Of a stretch of 64,000 nt of DNA, positions 48,301 to 60,300 are shown piece by piece (the stretch's first letter is position 1; each line of letters opens with the position of its first letter). The translations under genes were made by a program, and so were the position numbers. The stretch comes from Oreocharis arfaki (taxonomy: Eukaryota > Chordata > Aves > Passeriformes > Paramythiidae). Location of the stretch: NCBI GenBank assembly GCA_013398015.1, contig VZRR01007716.1, positions 62,333 to 126,332 on the forward strand. Direction: 5' to 3'. The notes beneath the pieces were generated by a model. That model did no database searches. It was not told the DNA's origin and worked only from the letters and a program-made list of their open reading frames with translations.

Positions 48301-51300
48301 TCAGAAGTGTTGACTGTGCAGAAACTGAAATCTTGCTAAAGATCCTTGTTTCCTTTAAGATAATATTACTTGTGGTTTTGTTTGTTAATATTGTAGCACC
48401 CTTGCTGACAACCTGAAAAGAAATGATCAGGCTCTTATGACAGTATTATGGCAGAGTACACAATCCACAGGGGTTAGTGCTGTCAGTGAATTTTAGTTAG
48501 CCCATTCCACATCCTAAGCACTTCCGAGGTTAAATAAATACCTCCGTTCTGATCTGCAAGGATAATACTAGAGAAAGCTTATTCTTTTTTTATGTTTCAA
48601 ATACCTAGATACCATATTTCATGCAGAAAAACTACTGCAAACTTCTTTGTTGGGAGACACAACAGAAATATCTCCCTTGCTATTTACCTCTGGCGGAGTC
48701 ATCCAGGAGGTCCATTATAACAGAGTCAGCGCCTTTTGTATAGACAACAATCTCCTTGGTTAGAGGGTGTCTCACTACTACAGACATCCTTTTCCTGACG
48801 GAGTCAAATCCCAAAGTGTAGAGGATATCAAAGGTCAGGAGTGTGCCCTGTGGCAGCTGCACGGTGACCTGTTCAGGTGTCCGAGACACGAGAGTGAAGC
48901 TGTAGGCCTGGGCAGCGTAGACAAGAGCTGCCTCATCTGGGCTCTCAGCCTCGTAACAGAAGTCTGATGGCAGAGAACTCTTAGTCACAGACCTAAAAAC
49001 CTCATCCAAGGAAACACTACCAATATCTTTGCTGCCCTTGTCCTGGAGCTCCTGGCCTCTACTGCTGGCATGGCAGTCCTTTTCATTGTCACAACTCTCC
49101 AGAGCAGCAAGAGTCTCCTCGGTGTTCCTTGCACTGAAGCTGGCACCAAGGTCTGAACCAGACTGACATGATGAAAGAGATTGACTAAGGCTTGCTGATT
49201 TTAGTCTTTGAAATATCTGATGAATCTTCTCCAGGGTGATTCCTGAAGGTTTTATTGGTGGAGGGATTGTGACCTAGAAATATGGGAAAAATGAAGGTTG
49301 AAAATAAATAAATTTGAACTATGAGAGCTTCTCAAAACCTCTCTCTACTTTTCTGCACCTAAATAACAATAATAATAATTGCAACTTCCCCTTTTCCCCT
49401 CTCCTGCCATTTAACTGTGGTGCAAGGATTCGATAGAGAAGTCATATGTGAGTTGGCATTCAAATTTGATGTTGATTTGTGGGTCTACCCCTGAAGCAAA
49501 GATTTAATCAAGCCCTTGTAGTTCTGTCAATTGCCTGGCAGGCCAGAGAAAACCCAGTGTGTTCAACAAACTTCTTACAGCATACATAATACAAAAGCTA
49601 GAAGTGAAAGTGCAGATCCTGTGGTAACCATAGCTATTCATCAAACATAAACAGACAAACTTGGAAGTGATACACAGGCAAGGGAGCAGTAGATACTACA
49701 GAAAAGGTAAAGGAACTAGAGGAGAACTCCCAAACAAACCATTTTTCACCATTTCCGTTTTCACTGGACACTGCTCTATGTTGTTGAATGGAAGTGTGAT
49801 ATACTTTCCTCAGGTATTTAGAGTTGGATTACCCTTTGTCTTGGCTCAGTAGCTGTGGAGACCAGGACTGTATTGCAAATGGCAAGGGCAAGAAAAAAGT
49901 CAGTAAAGGATGTGGAAGTCTTCATATGCATAAAAGGAGAAAGACTTTCAGTCTCAAGGGCAGCTTCTCTCACTCGCCTCAGCAGCCTGCTATCGGGAGT
50001 CACGTCCTTTTCCTGGAAGAGAAATTACTTAGTGAGATTTATTTTAATTTTCCCTTGTCCTCAAGGAACAACTGGCAACTTCACAGACTTCTAGAAGATG
50101 CCTTTTGTACTTAACATCTGTGGAAAAAAGATATCTTTCAAAAAGCTGCATAACTAGATAACCAGAAGGAAATGCATCTTCAAAAGGAAGATGATCTCAG
50201 AATTTTATTTCTATTGAGATCTACTAAAAATCCCTAGAATCTATACTGTATCCCTTAACTTTGAAACTGCTGTCTCCTGAATTAAAGGGCATTCCAGATG
50301 AATGTATACTTGGGGTCTCCCAGTTCAGTGTGGAAGCTGATAGTTTCCTAGCTGATTTCAACAGAGAACATTTTGTGCTTATGGTTTAGTTACAGCAGTA
50401 TCACTTTTTGTTTCCAGAGTCGTTTCATTTTGCACGCAGAAAAAGAAATGCTCTCAAACTTTTCTTCCCCAGTTTTTGCAGTAAATAAATAAATACATAT
50501 TTACTTGTTCCTGAAATGTTTCTGTAATTTTAGTAGCACAGTCTTTCTAATCAAATCTAAATTTGCAAGTCAAACTACTTAACAGTGTCACTTCCCTACA
50601 ACTTAATTTGATGTAGAGCTATGGGAATATTACTTTTAATAGAAATTTCATGTTAGCGCAATCTGGTTTGGATTAAATTCAGGGCCATATTTAACAATGA
50701 CTTCCAAAATTAAAAGACATCTTCCCATGAACCAACAGTTTTGCATGCCTTTTAAAAGTTCCTTAAACTTAAAATTTAACTGCTTTCTAGTTCATCTCAG
50801 CTATTACTCTCACCTCATTCAATCCAGCACAGTTTTCCCAAATTCTGTAAACATGCAACAGAAGTCACCCAGGCACCATTTCGGCTGTACTGTGGAGAGC
50901 CTAGTATGTTGCATTATATCTCTTGCTTGCTAAAGTGACAAGCGGTTCTTAAATAATCCTAATAATTGCAAATAAATCTATTGCTCATTTTGCAGCTCAA
51001 CTGAAATCCAAAGCTGGAACAAGGCTTTGTACTTTGCCTGCTGTGGAAAGCTCTGGTTCTCCTGGCTTAGTGTTTTAATGCTTCTTTACTTCACAAACAA
51101 GGACATGTTCGCAGTATTGATGCAGTCCTTTCTCTAACAAACTAATACATGCTGAGGATAAGCCTGGTTTTTTAGTTATCTTCTCAGGTGTCCTAAAAAG
51201 AATCAGAGACTGGCAAGTTAAAGCTGGTGATTTTAAGAAAACATTTCACAATATTGCATTGCAGCAGTTCTGTGGGTAATGGGACTGTGCCGATACTATG

Positions 51301-54300
51301 CTTTGTACATAGAACAACCCCAAATACCTTAACAGGACAATTCCAATGAAGAACACATATGTGCAGACACAACTATCCAAAGAGTTATGTTCGGAATTCT
51401 ATTAATTTTGAAACATGAAAGATTAGAATCTCACCAACACCTTGCACAATTTTTCATCCAATTTCTCCATGCATTGCCACAATTAGAATGAACACCACAA
51501 ACACCAAATTATTACATGTGGATCTCAGCCTCTCCTATCTGTCACCATCCCACTCAATTTCTTTTTCACCTATATCATCAATGTCTGCTGCAAGTTCTTG
51601 TCAAAAAGGACAACGCACTACTGGGCATTTCACTTCAGCAGCAACTTTCTGAACGCAAAAGTTTCCTCTGGAAAAATCGAAAATTATCATGCAAATTGAG
51701 GCTTCAGAGACAGGTTTTAAAAACAAAACAATAAAAAAAATCAGTATCTATCAGAACAATTTTTCTCATCTTCTTTTTCACATGAAGTGAAAACAGTGCT
51801 GACCTGAATTTTCACCCTGAACACGTATTAAAAAACCTTATCAAGCAAAAAAGAAAACGGAATAAAGCAGCACTAATGGTGATGATCACTTAAATTCACC
51901 ACCTTTTCCCTGTTAACAATTTTGTCAGTGAAAATGTTGATATAAAATATCTAGCGCCTTTCAGTTTCAAGGTTTCCTCATTAACTTGATAGCATTTCTT
52001 CTACTTGATGGCATCCAAACCTGATGACCAGAGGACGATGGAAACCTTCATTAAATGCTTCTAATAGCAAGGCACTACTTATTTGAACTGTTAAATCTCG
52101 AAGGAAATGTACTGTCACTCAATTCATAAGAACATCTAAAGGTTGAGTGAGTCAATGTTAATTCCCTATCATTAGAGAATTGTTCCATTGTTGAAAGGTG
52201 GATTTTTCTTACGAAGCTCTGTCTGCTGACATACTCACAGGCTTACAACACACTCTGTTTACCAGGAGTACTCAGGATGCTGCAGATTTGTAGAAGAATA
52301 AAAATGCATCAGACGAGGTGATGTAAGTTCCAAAGGGTAGGAACCATAGAGACAAGAAAAAATTTATTATCCCCACTTTATTAATAGGGAATTGGCGCAG
52401 CTGGCAAAGAAGGATTCTACTGTGTCATCTAAAGGACATCATACAGGGCAGGCTCTGTGCAATATCTAAATGTCTCCATTTTTGCTATATCTATACAATT
52501 GTCATAGGGGGTTAAACAGTTTGTCCAAATAGAGTGGCACCTATGAGCAGCTAAGGCTGGTTATTTCCATGACAGCAGCTGAATCTTTTTCTACGAAAGC
52601 GGTACTTGACACTAGTTCCTCAGATATTGCTTTACAGTGAATTTTAAAAAAAGTTTATTTATTGAAGAAAAAGAAAAGGCCTGACAGTAAAAAATGTAAC
52701 TGGAAAATACACTGGCAAGAAATTTCTTTATCACCTTTCAATAGTCATTACCTACAGGAAATTCTCAGAAGTCATGACTCATGGGTTCTCAAGACTCCAC
52801 AGAGATGTTCTCAGCAAGTGATGAGGTTTGGGCTAGAAAATGCTAGGATAACAATGGACAGAACTCCCATATTCCAAGAAAAGTAGGAGTTCTGAGTAGT
52901 ATCTACTGCATGGCAGTGGAATGGAATGAGGTAAGTAGGGTCTTATAACAACTGCAGCAAATAAAGTTCTGAGAATGCTGCATTTATTAGACTTCTTTTA
53001 AAATCAAGATTTGCACTTATTTTCCAGGCCTTTAATTTTAATTGGAATTCTAATTTGGAAAGTGTATGACCTTCTCTTAGTGTTCACAAAAGCATCTGAA
53101 ATGTCTGTAAGAAACTTTCATGAAGAGCAGAAGTCTGATGTTAATTAGGCTGTGTGTGAATTTGGGGCGTTTCAGACCTAAATTGCAACAGCTTCTGATC
53201 CCCTCTGACTGCAGCCTGCATGCTCCAATCAAGGACTCCGATTTTCTGTCTTCCCCTTCCCTCTCTTAGCTCAGGAAAGGCTTGGATTTCTCCATCTCAA
53301 AATGCAATAGAAGGGATAACTTAGAAGGTGTTAGCTCAGTCTGTTGGTACTCACAATGGTGCTGCTGAAAGCCACTTGAGACTGGTTGCTGTCACGTCGA
53401 CCGACCGACCTGTTCCTTGTGTGCCCCTGGAAACGCGCCCGGGCGCTCTGGCTCCTTCTCAAAGGTCTCATGGTATTGTGCTCATAAGTGGCTGGTCTCT
53501 CGAGATTCATGGGAGGAAGAGTGAAATGCTGAAGTTTTGCAAAGTCCTCATTGTCTAAATCCAACTCTTTGTGTGTTTTCAGGCGCCTGGCTATAAAAGA
53601 AAAATGCAACCTTACCTCTTCTCCATCGTTTAGGAGGAATTCCTTGATCAGTTAAAAAACCTGAAACAAATTAACTAAAGCCAAAACGTTTCAAAAGCCA
53701 GCACCAGAAAAATTTCACTGTCTATTGCATTTTCTGGCAACTGCTATTATTATTATTGCAAGAAAATAAAAATGTGTTTTCAAAGTGATCAGTCACTTTT
53801 ATGGGCTTCTGTTAATGTTTTGTCTCTTCAGCTGCTTTTTGAAGTTGAAACAGGAGAGTGAAATATGGTAATTCACAAATTTGCTAATATTTTCAGTCTG
53901 AGAACACAAACATCTTTTTGGCAGCTGCTTGCCATCTTAACAGGATCCTTTCCACTACATAGAGCACGAAAGTAATAACGAAGAGGGGCCCTGAGTCAAC
54001 CCCCTGAATTCAGAATGCTGTGGTGCTCTGTGCCTTCAGATCTGGCCTGCAGCCAGGATCCACTCCAGGAAAAGGTTGCCTGTATTTTTTCATATCACAC
54101 AGAAGTGTATGGTAATTACTTTTGGACCCACTGAGTTTAAATACTAACTAATATCAGTTTGTGAGCTTATAAAAGGTTGTCTGGTGTTCGTCTAGAAATG
54201 AAAGAGAAAATGTTCTCTTTGTGTGCTCGAGTGTGTATTGAATGCAGGGCAAATCCTGGAGGTGCCTGCAGAGGGATCTGGAAAACCTTTCCCCTGTGAC

Positions 54301-57300
54301 TTCTGAATCATTTAAAATGCCTTCACTTTTGTGAATCTCTGTAACAGCAGTCTCTCACGAAATAGTGACTAATCCACAAAGCTCTACATTTAATCAGAGG
54401 GCTCAGGAGGTGTAAGTATTAATATTTTAATTAATAACATTTAATTGTTCAGACAAAAAAAACAAGTATAAGAAAGTGTCTCTCACCATTTTCCTGATGG
54501 GAAAACTCAATTCCATCAACAGTACAGCGACGGAATACCATTTTGTTTTCTGTTAGTGTCCCAGTTTTGTCTGAGAAGATATACTGTATTTGTCCGAGGT
54601 CTTCAGTAATAGTGAGGGCACGGCACTGGATGGGCAAATCTGCTTCTTCATCGTACAGGTCAATGTCATTGTGAATTAAGAAGACTTGGATCAATTTGAC
54701 CAACTCAATTGACACATAAAGAGAAATGGGGATCAAAATCTGAAAGAGAGTTTAAATTCTCAGCGAGTGGTGACACAAATTTTGCTGCTTTCTACCAGCA
54801 ATGTCCTGGCACAGGTATACTAACATTTTCCAAAGTAACAGTTCTTCCTAGAGACATACCGTAGGACTGATGAATAATAATTCAGGGGAGAAAAATATCC
54901 CACAAACAATAGCAACGGAGAAATAGGGATAAAAAGTGGCAAACTTAAGACAAAATTCCTAGAGTACCAAATTCAAAGATGGGTCTTTCAGAGGATGCCC
55001 TTACAAAGCACATTTTCTGGACATGGGATCATGCTTGTTCTTACCCTTTTGAAACTCTGAAAGGATGGACTAGCACAGATGAATTCTTAGTATAGAAAAG
55101 TTTCACAAACCATTACTTTGCACACAACATTTCCCACCCATGAGCTTCCTTGCACTGAAATAATAATGAATTCTTTACAAATATTCTGCTTCAGTAATGA
55201 AGAATAATCCCCCAAGGAATTGATGAGCAGCTCTGAAAGTTATATTCAGATTTTGGTCATATTAAAGAAATTCTGTCCACTTAAATCTCAGCAGAGACAT
55301 CAAGAAATCTGAAATGTAAATGTAATTCTTTTCCTCACCCAATAAAATATTCTTTCCCAGTTAGGCTTAATCACACTCAGATATACAAGTATCCTACTTC
55401 TAATTTAGCTTCTTTCCTAGACTAGATGAACCATACCTAGTTATTATTCCCTACTGACAAACTGGCAATTTTTGTTTCACTGTTTTTCTGAGATGTTAAG
55501 TGGCATTCTCAGTTTGGAATTCTGGATATAGGCAGAAAAAAAAAAAAGCTGATGTTTGGAGTTAACGTCCTCTATACTGCATCTGCTAGATATTCTGAGT
55601 TAAAGATATACATGTGTTTCCTGTCTATATCCTTGTGGGGTTTCAATAGCAAGAAAAAATATCTGCACTTAGAGAGAAAAAAAAGAAAAAAGAAACATTA
55701 TTTCACCCTTGGATGATTTGAAACACTCCTAGCAATATTTTCAAGTAGAACTAAGAAGGCACTGCACAGCTATTAATTGATATTAATTGTTCATTAGTGA
55801 TTATACTCAATTTTGAGTAGCTTCTTCCGTGGAGGTAACAGAGATGTTTTTGTCTTTTACCTGCAACAGGATTATCATTGTCAGGAACATGTAGAAACCA
55901 GCAAGAACTGGAGACACAAAATTGCCATTCTCATCTGGGACATCATAAGGTGGGTGCTCCCAAAAGTTTCCTGTCCAAATGCCATGCCCTGTAGGAATGA
56001 GATATGAGATTGAAATTGGCTGAGCAGTGAAGCGAGTGACAAAGCTTCTGAAATCTGCAGATATGGACTGCTCTGGTAGCGAAATAGAGAGAGCATTTCC
56101 AAAACAGTGCTCCCCAAGCAGTGCTGCAAGTATTTTGGAGAATGCAAAGCACCTGCAGAGCTCTGTAGCACATGTACATAATTGATATGATAGTGAGAAA
56201 TAAATGTTCAGGGATATTTTCATTCACCTCTGCTTCAGCAGATGCTCTCCATGGCTCTTGGCTCTGTACAGCTCTGTACATGCTCTCCATGGCTCTTTTC
56301 TCATTCTACGTTTCCCTGCTGGAAGACTCCATCCCTATCACCTACCCATAAAAATCCTCAGTGCTGAAGACTCTATTTCCTCTCACAGAAATAAACCTTA
56401 GAACCTTTTTATATAGACAAACTAAAATAATTCTTATTCTCCCTGACCATTCTTGATTTCACTCTGTCTCCGTTAAGAGCTGACAAGCCCCCTAAATTCA
56501 GTCTGAGCAACTCATCTTTACATTCCTTCAGTAAATCATATCCCAAAGTGCTTCTTCTTCCTGTTTTAAACACCAGTAGATACCATTGCACTGCTAAAAC
56601 AAAGCCTCTGTTTCAGGACTTAACAACATCCCACCACAATTGTTTTACCACTTTCCATACTGTAATTATTGAAATAAACTTTCGTCAAGGAAGTTACTAA
56701 ATTTACAGCATCAGAAAATTCCCACAGAGCTAAGGCAAACAACTTGGTTTCCCTCGTTGCATCATTTTTCCAGATGCCAAAATCCTCAATCTGTCCTCTT
56801 GGCATATCTAGCTCCAAAAAAACTTCTATTAGTATCAGTTAACCACACAATTGTTCTGCAGCATCTGCCTACTAAAATGCTGCCAAAAATATTCAAATTA
56901 CTTCAGCAATGCTCTCTGGCTGCTTCAGACCACAGCCACATCTGAATAAGGACAACTCTGCTCTACAAGCCACTTCTTACCCCAGTTTATCACTGTGTGC
57001 AAGAACAATCCTGGTAACTGATCCACCAGTGATACTTCTTCCTAGAACCCTACATTCAGACAAGGCTGCAAAGCAAGAACTCATGGTAAAGCCTCTGGAT
57101 ATTTTGGATGGATGAAAGCTAATGGACTTTTCACTGTTTTATATGTTTCACTTAGACTAAGATTTTTTTTTAACCTGAGCAGATAAATTATTTGTTAAAT
57201 GCTGATTTTTTCATCTGAGACTTCTTTAAACCTTAAATTGAAGGATTTTATTACTCAAGGGCCCCCACACTCCAGACAAAGACAAGTCTCTAAATCCACA

Positions 57301-60300
57301 TGACAGCAGCCAGGGAACAAGGAAAACAAAATCTCTCCCTCACACAGAGCTCCGTTGTCAAACTGAAATCCCATTTTGGTGCCAAAAAGGCCCACTGCAA
57401 CACGAAGCAGTAAAATTACGGAAGTGATTAAGTCAGTTCAGTTGTTCATCTGTTTTGGATGGCACTTACTTCTCATGATATTACACTGATGACTGACTGG
57501 TGTGCCACATCACATACCTCCAGGGCAGGCACAGGACAACTTGATTTGACTGTCGCCAAATCAGTGCAGTAGCACTAAGCAAGTTATCACCGAAACAAAA
57601 TAGATTAAAAGAAAAAGGAGCTCATGGGAGCCCTTGTCATCTCTTTAAAGCATTGCCCCATTCAAAAGTCAGAGGACTTAAAATTTGGTCCTTTGCTCAG
57701 AATTACGAGATTCTATTAATTCTGGCCTGCCTGGAACAGATTGTAATCAGAGCTAGAAGGCAAGCAGGTTCTTACACGCAGCGAAGATTATCTTTTTGTG
57801 ATTAGCAATCCAGCAAACTCCAGTCAGTTAACACCAGTTACTAAACTCACATGTGCTCACCTACAAGGACCCCAGAAAAATGCAGGCTATTCAAACACAA
57901 GCAACTATTCCATCTCACAGCCTGATGTAAAGGGGCTGTGAGAAGGAAGGAAGGAAGCCGTGGAGGATGTAAACTGAATGAATTAGCTATGAGCAGCTCA
58001 TGGGTTCTAAATTGTGTGTCTCTGTCTAATATCGCTCCCAAATACATTAGATGAAGATGTTACTGAAATGAAAGTAAAGCAAAATAATTTTACTTTTTCT
58101 CTTATGCACAAGGAAAAAATACCCTCTCAGGAAGCACTCAAGAAGGAAGATCTCAGCTGGAAAATATCGATTCCTACAAAGCAGTCACAGAGCGGCTTTC
58201 TCTTGCTTTACCTGTATTATACCATGGTGCAGCTGACTCTTATCTGAAACATTTATAGCCATGGGTGGGTTTTCTTCATCTGAATTGCTCAGATCTGCCA
58301 TTTTAACTCATCCATTGGAAAGACCAAGGAGCCTAAAGACCCCAAGAGCATTCTGCTCTAGATTTCACTTATGTCTACAAGATCGATTTTAATCACCATT
58401 TAGGAAAAAAGATTTTTGTCAGTGCTTCATACCTACAGCTCCAACAAGGCACATCACAAACAGGAGTCCCACACATAAGAAAATATCCACATTCATCCGT
58501 TGCTCTATTTTGCTGCGCTTGTAACGAGGACCGCTGTTATTTAGCATGGCCTTTGTTTCATGACCTTCAAAACACAAACGAATATCATCATGTTTATGTA
58601 ATATTTTGTATTTTGGTTTGGTTTCTAAAAATTATTCTCTCCCACAATGAGAGTGGGGTGACTAATGTTGAATTTTCTTGTTCATCTTCCTATTTGCCTG
58701 AACACATAAGAGTCTAAATCTTGAAGTTTACCAAAGACCTCCATTATATCACAGGTTTCAGCTGTCATATACATTCTTCTGTCCCAATGACAGCAGATTT
58801 AGTAAGATCATAAGGTTTATATAAATATTTAAAAGCCAAATGTCCATGAGAAGAAAAGGAAAATGAACAATAGTATTATATTTTTGCATTTTACAAACAA
58901 ATTGTTTAGGTGCTATACAGATTCCTGAAACCTTCTTTTGGATATTTTTCAGCAGTGATTTAAAAGCCACTGGATACATTTTGTATATTAAATAAAATTC
59001 AACAGGTCAGTGGAAAAACACTAATATTAAGCTTTTCACTGTTTGGTTGTAAAGTGCTGACAAAATAGTAGGATGAGAAATAAAAGAACCTCCAATCCTC
59101 AAACTTAGTGAATCAGAATTGAACTGCTATACTAATAATGGAAAAAGAGGAGTGCTCTAAGAAGTCAAGAAGCACAAATTACTTTTTCAATTCTATTAAT
59201 ATTATCTAAACTGTGGCTCCACAACTGGGATATCTGGACACCATCTGTTGCTATATTAAATGCTATCTCTCATTTTATTTCTATAGCCCTTTTCCCTGAA
59301 AATACAGACCCTGCAGACTTGTATTTAGTCTTCATTTGTATGTGCATGATGTGTGTGACAAGGACTGTTTTCCAAGCTGCCTTTTAGCTTTCTCTAGGGA
59401 AGTGATTTAACCCAAAAGCTGGAAGTTAGGTGTGGTTCAATCACACCTGCTGGATTCATTCCAGGTTTACATCGAAGGTTATTAATTAAGAAGAGAGCTA
59501 GAGAGAAAATTACTCTCCAGCCTGATGTTCAGGACATTCACTCAAGAGCTGGGGCTCCTTGCTTACTACCCCAATGAATATGTAATTATTTACACAACCT
59601 GGATCTGCATCAGTGGGACCAGTTTATCCTACCAGTGTCCCTGCCTTTCCAACTCAACACATAAGTACAAACCCACTCGTTCCACTTAAGCAGGTAGTCA
59701 GTGTACAGCTTGTGAAGCAGGGATGTGTGTTCACTCCCATACAGGCAGAACTGAGGACAAACTCTAAGCCTTCCCTTTGGTGAACAAATTCTCTAACCAC
59801 TGAGCTACACTGAAGGGGAGGGCATTGCTACTTGCATTTCTGTTCCTTCACCAGCTGTTTGAATATTTTTCCTCAGCCTTCTTTTGTATCAAGCATAATG
59901 GAATGCTTTGTGTTGAAAACAAAACAAGCTAAAGCCCTCTAATCCCTCCCAGAAAATCCTCAAGGAAGTGTTGCTGAATTTATTTCAGGGAAGAAATATC
60001 GAAAAGAAGAATTTGTGAAGAGCTTCTTTCCAAATATCAGTTCTACCATTCCTTTCCACTTCAGGTGACCATCAGGAAAAGGATACTTCCGTAACACAGT
60101 TATCACAGTGAAAGGAATGGAAGATCAGAAATATGAGGAATAAACTGCTTTGTTCTGCTTTTAATCTCTAATCCTCACACTTTCCTGAGCTGTGAAACAC
60201 AGCACCTCACCTACTACCCCAATGGTACCATGTCTCTCTATTTCTACATGCTGATGGGCTCATCTAAAACTTCCTTCTGGTACTTTAGTATATGAAGAGC

